Shown here: positions 41,892-49,354 of the stretch, in pieces | Numbering within the stretch: position 1 is the stretch's first letter | Layout: each line of letters opens with the position of its first letter | Source of the DNA: Nonomuraea sp. PA05 | GTDB lineage: Bacteria > Actinomycetota > Actinomycetes > Streptosporangiales > Streptosporangiaceae | NCBI RefSeq assembly: GCF_008086045.1 | Contig: NZ_VSEY01000019.1 | Coordinates: 62,001-126,000 of the forward strand | Direction: 5' to 3' | DNA length: 64,000 bases | Program-made: the position numbers and the translations under genes | Notes under the pieces: generated by a model | What the model saw: only the letters and a program-made list of their open reading frames with translations | Told to the model about the DNA's origin: nothing | Database searches by the model: none

Positions 41892-42386
41892 ATGAGCATG
41901 CTCAACCGACAAGGCCCCATCCCCCTTTACGTACAGATCGCCGAGATGATCCAGGAACGGATCATCCGGGGAGAGCTCCGGGCCGGTGAGGCGGTGCCGA
42001 GCGAGGCGACTCTGGCAGCGGAGTTCGACGTCGGGCGCAGCACCGCACGTCACGTGGCCAGAGAGCTGCGCCGACGCGAGCTCGTCCACACCGTCCACGG
42101 CCAGGGCACGTTCGTCGGGCCCCTCGGTGCGCCTCGGGCGGAAGCGACGAAGGCCAAGTACCTCCTCATCGCCGAGGACATCATCGAGGGGATCAGGCGC
42201 GGCGAGCTGCGGCCGAACCGCGCGATCCTCAGCGAGAACGCGCTGATGCGCCACTACGGGGTGGCCAAGACCACGGCGCGAAGGGTCGTCTCACTCCTCA
42301 GAGACGGCGGCTGGGTTTTCACGGTGCCGCACCGCGGGACGTACGTGTCGGAGCCCAGCCAGCCCACTGACGACATGCTCAATTGA
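41892..42386 (+). CDS. Regulator made of two tandem GntR winged helices (2)
   Basis: A 164-residue paralogue of the preceding gene with the same two-domain plan: domain 1 IPLYVQIAEMIQERIIRGELRAGEAVPSEATLAAEFDVGRSTARHVARELRR, domain 2 LIAEDIIEGIRRGELRPNRAILSENALMRHYGVAKTTARRVVSLLRDGG. Again there is no effector domain. It starts at ATG 41892. Two adjacent copies suggest duplication followed by divergence in DNA specificity. The 154 bases to the next gene hold nothing evident. Confidence 0.8.
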   Translation: MSMLNRQGPIPLYVQIAEMIQERIIRGELRAGEAVPSEATLAAEFDVGRSTARHVARELRRRELVHTVHGQGTFVGPLGAPRAEATKAKYLLIAEDIIEGIRRGELRPNRAILSENALMRHYGVAKTTARRVVSLLRDGGWVFTVPHRGTYVSEPSQPTDDMLN

Positions 42387-42540
42387 GGATCACGAAGAAG
42401 ACCTCCGGGCGTAGTGGAGTTGCCGGCTTCACCACCACACGGAGGGTCACGCCGGCGCCCAGCCGACGCCCCCGCACGGCCCCGTCCGAGCAGCTCACCA
42501 GGGGAACTTCAGCCAGGATGACCCACTTGACACCAGCCTC

Positions 42541-43167
42541 CTAGAGCTCGGCATCTCCGCTGGGAAGCTTGTCCAGCCATCCAGGCGCCAGCCGAAGCAG
42601 CCCCGCATACGCCGACACATCCTCCGGATAGCGGACGCCGATCCTCCGCCAGAAATCGACGAACACCCATGGGTCGTCCATCTCGAACTCATCCTCGGCG
42701 AAGGCCCCGCCGTCCCCCGCGAAGTAGGGTGCGATCGTCTCAACGGGACAGCCGACCGCTTCGGCGACCACCGCGGCCCGCCCGGCGTACTTGTCAGCGA
42801 GGCGAGCGATCTCCGCAGCGTCGTCGGTGAAGTAGTCCGGCATGGAGGCGAACCGATCCACCGTGATGCCGTCGCGCACCAGCGCGTGGCTCCAGTAGTC
42901 ACCGTCGTGGACGCGTACGGTGCTCGCCACCAGCCCGAGATCGCGCGAGATGGGCTCCACGGCGGCGAGGTCCGCGAAGTAGGGCGGCCACATCACCACG
43001 GTCCATCGGTTCGCGGGCGGGAAGAGGAGCACGTCGTCGTCGGTCACCGGTGAGGCGGCGGGTGTGGCGGCCGGGCAGGCGTGGGCCGCGAAGAAGCGGC
43101 CGACGGCGGCCCGTACGGCGTCGGCGTCCTCGGTCATGAAGGCGGAGACCGCCAGGAACTCGCCCAT
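42541..43167 (-). CDS. Hypothetical protein
   Basis: A protein of about 208 residues, acidic and soluble, with aromatic-rich NRWTVVMWPPYFADL and DDPWVFVDFWRRIGVRYPED segments. No signal peptide, membrane helix or motif I can name. ATG 43167 is preceded by AAGGTG at seven bases; GTG 43176 is in frame. It ends convergently to the tandem-GntR genes. Confidence 0.6.
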   Translation of the reverse strand: MGEFLAVSAFMTEDADAVRAAVGRFFAAHACPAATPAASPVTDDDVLLFPPANRWTVVMWPPYFADLAAVEPISRDLGLVASTVRVHDGDYWSHALVRDGITVDRFASMPDYFTDDAAEIARLADKYAGRAAVVAEAVGCPVETIAPYFAGDGGAFAEDEFEMDDPWVFVDFWRRIGVRYPEDVSAYAGLLRLAPGWLDKLPSGDAEL

Positions 43168-43188
43168 GCGGAGCACCTTAGGGCATGC

Positions 43189-44007
43189 TCACCCCTTGAC
43201 CGCCCCCGCCGTCATCCCCGTCCCGACGTGCCGCTGCAAGAAGAGGAACAACAGCAGAACCGGCAAGGCGAACAGGCTGGCCGCCGCCATTGTGGCGCCC
43301 CAGTCCGTCCCGAACACGTCCCGGAACGACGACAACCACACCGGCAGCGTCCGCTGCTCCTGATCCTTGATGATCAGCACGTTGACGAACGCGAACTCGT
43401 TCCAGGCCGTGATGAACCCGAACAGCGAGGTGGCCATCAGCCCCGGCGCGAGCAGCGGGAAGATGACGCGGCGGAAGGCGGTGAGGCGGCTGCAGCCGTC
43501 CACCTGGGCCGCTTCTTCGAGTTCGGGCGGGATGGCGGCCAGGAAGCCGCGCAGGGTGACGATGGTGAAGGGCAGCGTGATCATGAAGTAGACGCCGCTG
43601 AGCATGGCGAGCGAGTCGAGAAGGTCCGTGTCGCGGGCGATGATGAAGACCGGCACCAGCAGCGCCTCCCAGGGCGCCATCTGGGCGGCGAAGACGGCCA
43701 CGACGAACGCGCCGCGCCCACGCCACCGCATGCGGGCGACCGCGAACGACGCCATGAGGGCCACCAGCAGGGCGGCGAGGACGGCGGCCGCGGTGACGAG
43801 GAGGCTGTTGCGCCAGTAGGTCCAGAAGCCCGGAGCGTTCACGGCGGTGACGAAGTGGTCGAAGGTGGGGTGGGCGGGCCAGAAGGTGGGGGTGTCGGAC
43901 TGGATGTCGCGGGTGGGTTTGAAGGCGGTCAGGAACATCCAGTAGACCGGGAAGATCGTTACCAGGAGCACGACGATGGCCGAGGCGTTCAGGAGGAGTC
44001 TCTTCAT
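43189..44007 (-). CDS. Carbohydrate ABC transporter permease (MalG type), locus 2
   Basis: A 272-residue CUT1 permease with six predicted helices and EEAAQVDGCSRLTAFRRVIFP as the EAA loop. ATG 44007 overlaps the upstream permease stop (ATGA). It is the last gene of the locus-2 transporter; as in locus 1, no ATPase is encoded, so a shared MsiK-like ATPase is expected. Confidence 0.87.
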   Translation of the reverse strand: MKRLLLNASAIVVLLVTIFPVYWMFLTAFKPTRDIQSDTPTFWPAHPTFDHFVTAVNAPGFWTYWRNSLLVTAAAVLAALLVALMASFAVARMRWRGRGAFVVAVFAAQMAPWEALLVPVFIIARDTDLLDSLAMLSGVYFMITLPFTIVTLRGFLAAIPPELEEAAQVDGCSRLTAFRRVIFPLLAPGLMATSLFGFITAWNEFAFVNVLIIKDQEQRTLPVWLSSFRDVFGTDWGATMAAASLFALPVLLLFLFLQRHVGTGMTAGAVKG

Positions 44008-44882
44008 GAGCGGACCATCCGGCGCAGGTTGCTGATCAGGGCGATGGCGAGCAGGACGACCGTGAGCATGGCGACCGCGGAGCCGAGGTCGTAGCGGTGC
44101 AGGACGCGGGCGACCTTGAACGCGTACACCGGGAGGGTGGTCGTGGCGTCGTCCGGGCCGCCCTGGCTGAGCACCCAGATCTGGGGGAAGCACTTGGCCA
44201 CCCAGATCACCTCCAGAGAGGTGATGAGGGCGAAGAGCTGGCGGAGCATGGGAAAGGTGACCTTCCAGAACACCTGCCAGCCGGTGCCGCCGTCGATCCT
44301 GGCCGACTCGAACAGCTCCACCGGGATGGTGGTGAGGCCGGCGTAGAGGGTGAGGGCGGCGAACGGGACCGACTGCCAGACGACGAGGATGACGAGGACG
44401 GCGAACGTCGCCGTGCCGTCCGCGAACCAGGTGTAGCCGCGGAAGGAGTCGAGGCCGAGCGTCACCAGCAGCCAGTTGACCACCCCCAGCTCCGACTGGA
44501 ACAGCCACTGGAAGACGGTGGTGGCGGCGATGATCGGGGTGGCCCAGGCCAGCGCGAGTGCGCTCATCAGGGCGAGCCGCAGGCCGCGGCGCAGGCGGGG
44601 CAGCATCAGTGCGATCCCGGTGGCGAGGCCGACGATGAGCACCACGTTGATCGCGGTCCAGACCAGGGTGCGCAGCAGCACCTGCCAGAACTCCTCGCCG
44701 GACAGCAGCTCGGCGTAGTTCTCCAGGCCGACGAACGCCGCCCCGCCTCTGATCAGCTCGCCCATGCGGAAGTGCTGGAACGAGATCACCGCCGCCTTGA
44801 ACACCGGGTAGAGCAGGAGGAAGGCCCCGCCCGCCACCGTGGGCGCGATGAGCAGGTAGGGCCAGGGGGAACGACCTCGCAT
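44004..44882 (-). CDS. Carbohydrate ABC transporter permease (MalF type), locus 2
   Basis: A 292-residue CUT1 permease with six predicted helices and ESARIDGGTGWQVFWKVTFP as the EAA loop. ATG 44882 overlaps the binding-protein stop by one base. It pairs with the next permease to form the transmembrane channel. Confidence 0.87.
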   Translation of the reverse strand: MRGRSPWPYLLIAPTVAGGAFLLLYPVFKAAVISFQHFRMGELIRGGAAFVGLENYAELLSGEEFWQVLLRTLVWTAINVVLIVGLATGIALMLPRLRRGLRLALMSALALAWATPIIAATTVFQWLFQSELGVVNWLLVTLGLDSFRGYTWFADGTATFAVLVILVVWQSVPFAALTLYAGLTTIPVELFESARIDGGTGWQVFWKVTFPMLRQLFALITSLEVIWVAKCFPQIWVLSQGGPDDATTTLPVYAFKVARVLHRYDLGSAVAMLTVVLLAIALISNLRRMVRS

Positions 44883-46132
44883 CAGGATCCGCTGTTCAGG
44901 GTCGTGGTGATCGACTCCGAGACCTTCTGCGCCTCCGCCGCCGGGTCGGCGCCGGTGAGGACGGCCGTCATGTACTGCTTGATGACGGACGTGGCCTCTA
45001 CGGCGGCCCAGTTCGGGGTGTTGGGGGTGGCGCGGCCGTTGGCGGCGCCCTTGGCCATGGCGGCGGTGCCCTCCTCGCCGGCGAGCACGCCGGCCAGCGA
45101 GGTGCGGTTCGGCACGAAGCTCATGGCCTTGGCCAGCTCGGTCTGGAACTGCTCCCCGGCGAGGGCCTTGACCAGCTCGTACGCCTCCTCCTGCCGCTGC
45201 GAGGCGGCCGGGATGATCAGGTCGGAGCCGCCGGTGAAGACGGTGCCCGGCTTGTCGGCCGTCTTGCCCGGGATGGGGAAGAAGCCCATCTTGTCCTTGA
45301 GCGTGGCGTCCACCTCCAGGACGCGGGCGGCGATGCCGGGAACGGCGATGATCTGGGCGACCTTGCCCTGCGCGAAGACCTCGTGCTGGGGCGGGTTCGC
45401 CTCGTCGGCGTCCTTGGGGCCCTTGCCGAGGGCCTGGAGCTGCTTGTAGTACTCCATGCCGGCCAGGGCCTGCGGGGTGTCGAGGGCGCCCTTCCACTTG
45501 CCGCCCTCCTGGACCGCCAGGTCGCCGCCTTCGTCCCAGATGAAGCCGGCCAGGGCGTACCAGGTCTGGCCGGTCAGATAGATGCCCTGATTGCCACCCT
45601 TATTAAGCTTTTTCGTGACTTCTAGCCATTCGTCGCGCGTGGCCGGGGGCTGCGTGATGCCCGCGCCGGCGAACAGGTCCTTGTTGTAGACGACCACGCG
45701 GTTGGCGGCGTACCAGGGGATGCCGTACTGCTTGCCGTCGATGTTGCCCGGCTGGGCCAGTCCCGGCAGCCAGTCCGCGCCCTGCAGCTCGCCCACCTTG
45801 GCGGTCAGGTCGGTCACGCCGCCGCTGGCCGAGTACTGGGCGACCTGGGTGTTGCCCACCTCGATCACGTCGGGGGCGTCGGTGCTGGCCAGGGCGGCGG
45901 TGACGCGCTCGCCGATGCCGTCCCAGGCCTGGATCTGGATGTCGAGGTCGATGCCCTGGTGCGCCGCCTCGTACTCGGTCTCGAACTTCTTCAGCAGCTC
46001 CTCAGTGACGCTGCCGTCCATGATCCAGACGGTCAGCTTCGCCGGGCCGCCGCTCGCCTTGGGCTCCTCGGCCGGGGTGCCGCACGCGCTCAGCGCCAGC
46101 ACGGCCGCCAGGGCCAGGATGCGGTGTTTCAT
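44882..46132 (-). CDS. Sugar-binding lipoprotein of the locus-2 ABC importer
   Basis: A 416-residue extracellular solute-binding protein family 1 member: signal MKHRILALAAVLALSAC with lipobox LSAC, then LTVWIMDGSVTEELLKKF and GIPWYAANRVVVYNKDLF. GAGGA precedes ATG 46132 by five bases; the longer frame adds 12 residues without signal character. Its ligand is probably an oligosaccharide released outside the cell; the GH16 protein encoded just upstream is the obvious partner. Confidence 0.88.
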   Translation of the reverse strand: MKHRILALAAVLALSACGTPAEEPKASGGPAKLTVWIMDGSVTEELLKKFETEYEAAHQGIDLDIQIQAWDGIGERVTAALASTDAPDVIEVGNTQVAQYSASGGVTDLTAKVGELQGADWLPGLAQPGNIDGKQYGIPWYAANRVVVYNKDLFAGAGITQPPATRDEWLEVTKKLNKGGNQGIYLTGQTWYALAGFIWDEGGDLAVQEGGKWKGALDTPQALAGMEYYKQLQALGKGPKDADEANPPQHEVFAQGKVAQIIAVPGIAARVLEVDATLKDKMGFFPIPGKTADKPGTVFTGGSDLIIPAASQRQEEAYELVKALAGEQFQTELAKAMSFVPNRTSLAGVLAGEEGTAAMAKGAANGRATPNTPNWAAVEATSVIKQYMTAVLTGADPAAEAQKVSESITTTLNSGS

Positions 46133-46189
46133 GACGTTCCTCTTCACGGGGGGTGCCCGCGCCCGCACGAGGCGGGCGCGGGGTGTTTG

Positions 46190-47548
46190 TCACTGGTTGG
46201 GGACGGTGTCCTTGAACGCGGTGCCGGCGGCGCGCAGCGCGGCGACACGGCTGAGGACGGTGGCGGGCGCGACGGCCTCGTTCTTGCTGTGGTAGAGGTA
46301 ATCGACCTGCTGCCGGTACGTACGGGTGCCCGTGGCCGCCTGGAGATCGATGAACCACTGGTTGAACATGATCCACATCGGGGTCTCGGGATAGTAGATG
46401 TCACCGTGGTCGGCGAACAGGCGGCCGTCCACGTAGTACTTGATCCGGCCACCCGAGACCTGGATGACGAGGTCGTGCCAGCCGGCGAAGCTCGTGCGCT
46501 CCTCGGTGTGGGTGTTGACGGCCTGCCACGGGTCGCCCTGGTAGGTCTCCCAGCTCGTCGCGTACAGGATGTTCGACGGCTCGCCCCAGCCGCCGTTCGG
46601 CAGGTACTCGAAGTCCAGCTCGCCGTAGTCGGGGTCCAGGTTGTAGCGCAGCGGGGTGATGGTGAAGAACGTCTGCACGACGTGCTCGCCGTCCGGGCCG
46701 CTGGTGGGGGCGTCGCTGAAGCGGACGCGGGCCGCGTACGTGCCCTCGCGGAACTTGCGGCTCGCGGTGGACAGCTCCGTCTGTACGGTGCCGGCGGCGG
46801 TGCCGTTCGTGGACGAGTCGAGCGTCAGCAGGCCGCCCGGGAACGAGACGGCGTTCGGCGACCAGGTGGCGCCGGGCACGCCGGGGCCGCCCGAGCTGGA
46901 GCGGACGGTCCAGCCGCGCTGGGCGAGCAGCGGGTCGTTCGGGCCGGAGTAGGTGAAGTCGTCGAAGAGCTCGCCGGTGCCGCCGCCCGGAGGGTCGGTC
47001 GGATCGGGGTCGGGGTCGGGGTCCGTGCCCGTGGGGTTGCCCCAGGCGAGCTGGCCGTTCACGTAGACGGCGGTCTTGTCCCAGTTGGTGTACGCGGTGT
47101 TCGCGCCGTAGGAGTAGTCGTCGCCCTGGGTGAAGGTCTGCCAGTCGGCGCGGTAGAAGCGCAGCTGCATGTCATTGGTGTTCTGGCCCGGGCTCAGGCT
47201 GCCCGAGGTGAAGCCCACCTCCAGGTACTGCTTGCCGCCCTCCTGCGGGGCGAACCTGCCGGTGATCGTGGAGCAGCCGACCACGGCCCAGGAGCAGGCG
47301 AAGCGGTAGGTCTCCGTACCGGTGAGGTAGTAGCGGATCTTGACCTGGTTGAGCGGGATCGTGGTGGTGCCGTCGTTGAACAGGCGCAGCCAGGGCTCGG
47401 CCTGGGCGGTGGTGGCGCCTGGGGCGCTGGTGCGGTACTGGAGGCGGACGGCCTGGGCGGCGCTGGCCGGGGCGGCGATCAGGGTCACCGCGATGAGGAT
47501 GGCGGGGAGGGCTAAGGAGACGAGTATTTTTCCGAAATTTCGGGACAT
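46190..47548 (-). CDS. Secreted CBM3-GH16 glycoside hydrolase
   Basis: A 452-residue secreted protein: signal peptide ending near PASA at residue 30; a family 3 carbohydrate-binding module (VRLQYRTSAPGATTAQAEPWLRLFN to about 170); a DP-repeat linker (TDPDPDPDPTDPPGGG); then a GH16 beta-jellyroll with the catalytic motif GELDFEYL (ExDxxE-type acids) and WHDLVIQVSGGRIKYYVDG. CBM3 usually binds crystalline cellulose or chitin; GH16 cleaves beta-1,3/1,4-glucans or galactans. ATG 47548 follows an AAGGAG site. Its products would feed the adjacent importer. Confidence 0.8.
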   Translation of the reverse strand: MSRNFGKILVSLALPAILIAVTLIAAPASAAQAVRLQYRTSAPGATTAQAEPWLRLFNDGTTTIPLNQVKIRYYLTGTETYRFACSWAVVGCSTITGRFAPQEGGKQYLEVGFTSGSLSPGQNTNDMQLRFYRADWQTFTQGDDYSYGANTAYTNWDKTAVYVNGQLAWGNPTGTDPDPDPDPTDPPGGGTGELFDDFTYSGPNDPLLAQRGWTVRSSSGGPGVPGATWSPNAVSFPGGLLTLDSSTNGTAAGTVQTELSTASRKFREGTYAARVRFSDAPTSGPDGEHVVQTFFTITPLRYNLDPDYGELDFEYLPNGGWGEPSNILYATSWETYQGDPWQAVNTHTEERTSFAGWHDLVIQVSGGRIKYYVDGRLFADHGDIYYPETPMWIMFNQWFIDLQAATGTRTYRQQVDYLYHSKNEAVAPATVLSRVAALRAAGTAFKDTVPNQ

Positions 47549-47681
47549 GGGTGGGGTTCTCCTTGCGGGTTGTGCGGCCCCCGAAATGTGTGCATGCCGA
47601 AGAGAGCGAGTGGCGGATGGGACGGACGGCGGATGGAGCAGGTCGCCTAGTGGAGCGGGTCGCGGGTGGAGCCGGCGGGGG

Positions 47682-48428
47682 TCAGGCGCCGCGGCGGATG
47701 CGGCCCGCGTACAGGGCCTCCAGGCGCAGGTTGTGCGCGTCGCCCTCGGGGACGTTCGCCGAGAGGTAGACGGGCGGCACTTCGCCGGCTTCGAGCAGGT
47801 TGCGTACGGTCTGCGTGACCACGAGCTGGGCCAGCAGCGCTGAGGAGATCGTGGAGACGGCCCCGGTGGCGCCTCCGTCGGGCAGGGACAGGATGGAGTC
47901 GCCGTACGGGGCGTGGTTGTCCAGCACGACGTCGGCCAGATCGACGAGCTTGCGGCCCGAGGGGTGGCGGGACGCGGCGGCTTCGCCGTGGGTGCGGGAG
48001 GTGATCGCGATCAGGTCGTGACCGCGCTCCTTGACGAGGGTGGCGAGCTCGACGACGACGCCGTTCACGCCGGAGTTGGAGATGATGACGAACAGGTCGT
48101 GCCGCTGGACGGGCGCCAGGTCGAGGATGGTGCGGGCGATCGCGGGGTCGCGTTCGAGGTCGTAACGGTCCAGCTCGGAGCGGGGGGCGTCGCCGTACAG
48201 GACGATGTCCCTGAGCGCGAGACGGTTGGTGGGGACGAGGCCGCCGGCCCGGCCGGCGATCTCCATCGCGACGGCCTCGGAGTGGCCGGAGCCGAACGCC
48301 TGGATGACGCCGCCGGCGGTCAGCGCCTTGGTGAAGAGGTCGGCGGCGCGGGTGATCTCCGGATCTTCCGGGATCGTCCGGACGAGGTGGGCGATGTGGT
48401 CGGCGAAGTCCTGCGGGTTGATGGTCAT
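47682..48428 (-). CDS. SIS-domain phosphosugar protein (UPF0309/NagS-like), locus 2
   Basis: A 248-residue paralogue of the 31764 gene: GGVIQAFGSGHSEAVAMEIAGRAGGLVPTNR and FVIISNSGVNGVVVELATLVKERGHD. Same position after rpiR with an ATGA overlap. It likely processes an amino-sugar phosphate, with specificity possibly distinct from copy 1. The GH16 and transporter genes follow on the same strand. Confidence 0.82.
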   Translation of the reverse strand: MTINPQDFADHIAHLVRTIPEDPEITRAADLFTKALTAGGVIQAFGSGHSEAVAMEIAGRAGGLVPTNRLALRDIVLYGDAPRSELDRYDLERDPAIARTILDLAPVQRHDLFVIISNSGVNGVVVELATLVKERGHDLIAITSRTHGEAAASRHPSGRKLVDLADVVLDNHAPYGDSILSLPDGGATGAVSTISSALLAQLVVTQTVRNLLEAGEVPPVYLSANVPEGDAHNLRLEALYAGRIRRGA

Positions 48429-49294
48429 GCATCCCCTTCCGGCAAGCGGTGCCCGGCAACCGCTCTCACGGTGACGTCGAACGCCTGCTTCGTGCGTTCG
48501 TAGGTGCGTTGGGCGACCGACACGTACACGACGTCGAGCACCAGCAACTGCGAATGGATCGCGGCGAACCCCTCGGAGCGGAAGCTCGTGGCCCGGCTCG
48601 CCGTGGTGAGCACCAGCTCGGCCACCTCGGCCAGCGGCGACTTCGGCTGCGAGGTGACGGCCACGGTGATCGCGCCGTGGCTGCCCGACTCCGCCAGCAC
48701 CTCGATGACCTCGCGGGTCCTGCCGCTGTGGGAGATCCCGATGGCCACGTCGCCCTGCCCGAGCAGCGCCGCGTCGGTCAGCGCGCTGTGGGCGTCGGAC
48801 CTGCTCCACGTCGGCACGCGCATGCGCTGCAGCCGGTACTCCATCTCGCTGGCGACGGCGGCGCTGCTCGACACCCCGAACAGCAGCACCCGCCCGGCCC
48901 TGGCCACCGCCTGGGCGACCTTCTCCACCACGGCCAGGTCGAGCTGGTCGCGGGTCTCCTGGATCAGGCGGATGTCGTTGCCGGAGACGACGCCCAGCAC
49001 CCGTTCGAGGCTGTCGTCGGGCAGGATCTCCTGGCCGATGTCGGTCTCCCAGGTCTGCTGCGCGACCCGGCCGGTCTCGGTGGCGATGGCCACCCGCAGC
49101 TCGGCGTAGCCGGCGAAGCCCAGGGCGCGGCAGAAGCGGGTGATGGTGGCGGTGGACGTCCCGCTCCGCTCGGCCAGGTCGACGATGGTCAGCCGGGCGG
49201 CCTCAGCGGGGCCTTCGAGAATGGCGTCGGCCACCTTGCGCAGAGCGTCGGGCATGTCGTGCTGGTCGGCTCTGATGCGGTTGAGGAGTTCCAC
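48425..49294 (-). CDS. RpiR/MurR-family regulator, locus 2
   Basis: A 289-residue paralogue of the 32495 regulator: HTH IVDLAERSGTSTATITRFCRALGFAGYAELR and SIS domain (VLLFGVSSSAAVASEMEYRLQRM; GDVAIGISHSGRTREVIEVL). GTG 49294 begins VELLNRIRADQ and lies about seven bases after the -10, so it is probably leaderless. It is divergent from kinase 2, exactly as in locus 1. Confidence 0.88.
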   Translation of the reverse strand: MELLNRIRADQHDMPDALRKVADAILEGPAEAARLTIVDLAERSGTSTATITRFCRALGFAGYAELRVAIATETGRVAQQTWETDIGQEILPDDSLERVLGVVSGNDIRLIQETRDQLDLAVVEKVAQAVARAGRVLLFGVSSSAAVASEMEYRLQRMRVPTWSRSDAHSALTDAALLGQGDVAIGISHSGRTREVIEVLAESGSHGAITVAVTSQPKSPLAEVAELVLTTASRATSFRSEGFAAIHSQLLVLDVVYVSVAQRTYERTKQAFDVTVRAVAGHRLPEGDA

Positions 49295-49301
49295 GCGGCG
49301 A

Positions 49302-49330
49302 TAATTATGCTCAGGGAGTGGTGCCGTCAA
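49302..49330 (-). promoter_or_regulatory. Promoter of the locus-2 rpiR operon
   Basis: Minus-strand TTGACG (49325-49330), 17-bp spacer, TAATTA (49302-49307): the same arrangement as the locus-1 promoter. The predicted start is at or next to GTG 49294. Confidence 0.65.
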
Positions 49331-49341
49331 GGCTGTTGGGC

Positions 49342-49347
49342 AATAAT
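49342..49347 (+). promoter_or_regulatory. -10 box of kinase 2
   Basis: AATAAT followed by seven bases and ATG 49355, consistent with a leaderless transcript. No ribosome binding site is present. Confidence 0.45.
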
Positions 49348-49354
49348 TTTTGAC

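Noticed and set aside
33401-49350. AAAATTATT/AATAATTTT as a shared RpiR operator at both aminosugar loci
   Set aside because: In locus 1 it coincides with the -10 element and in locus 2 with the kinase -10, so promoter AT-richness explains it.
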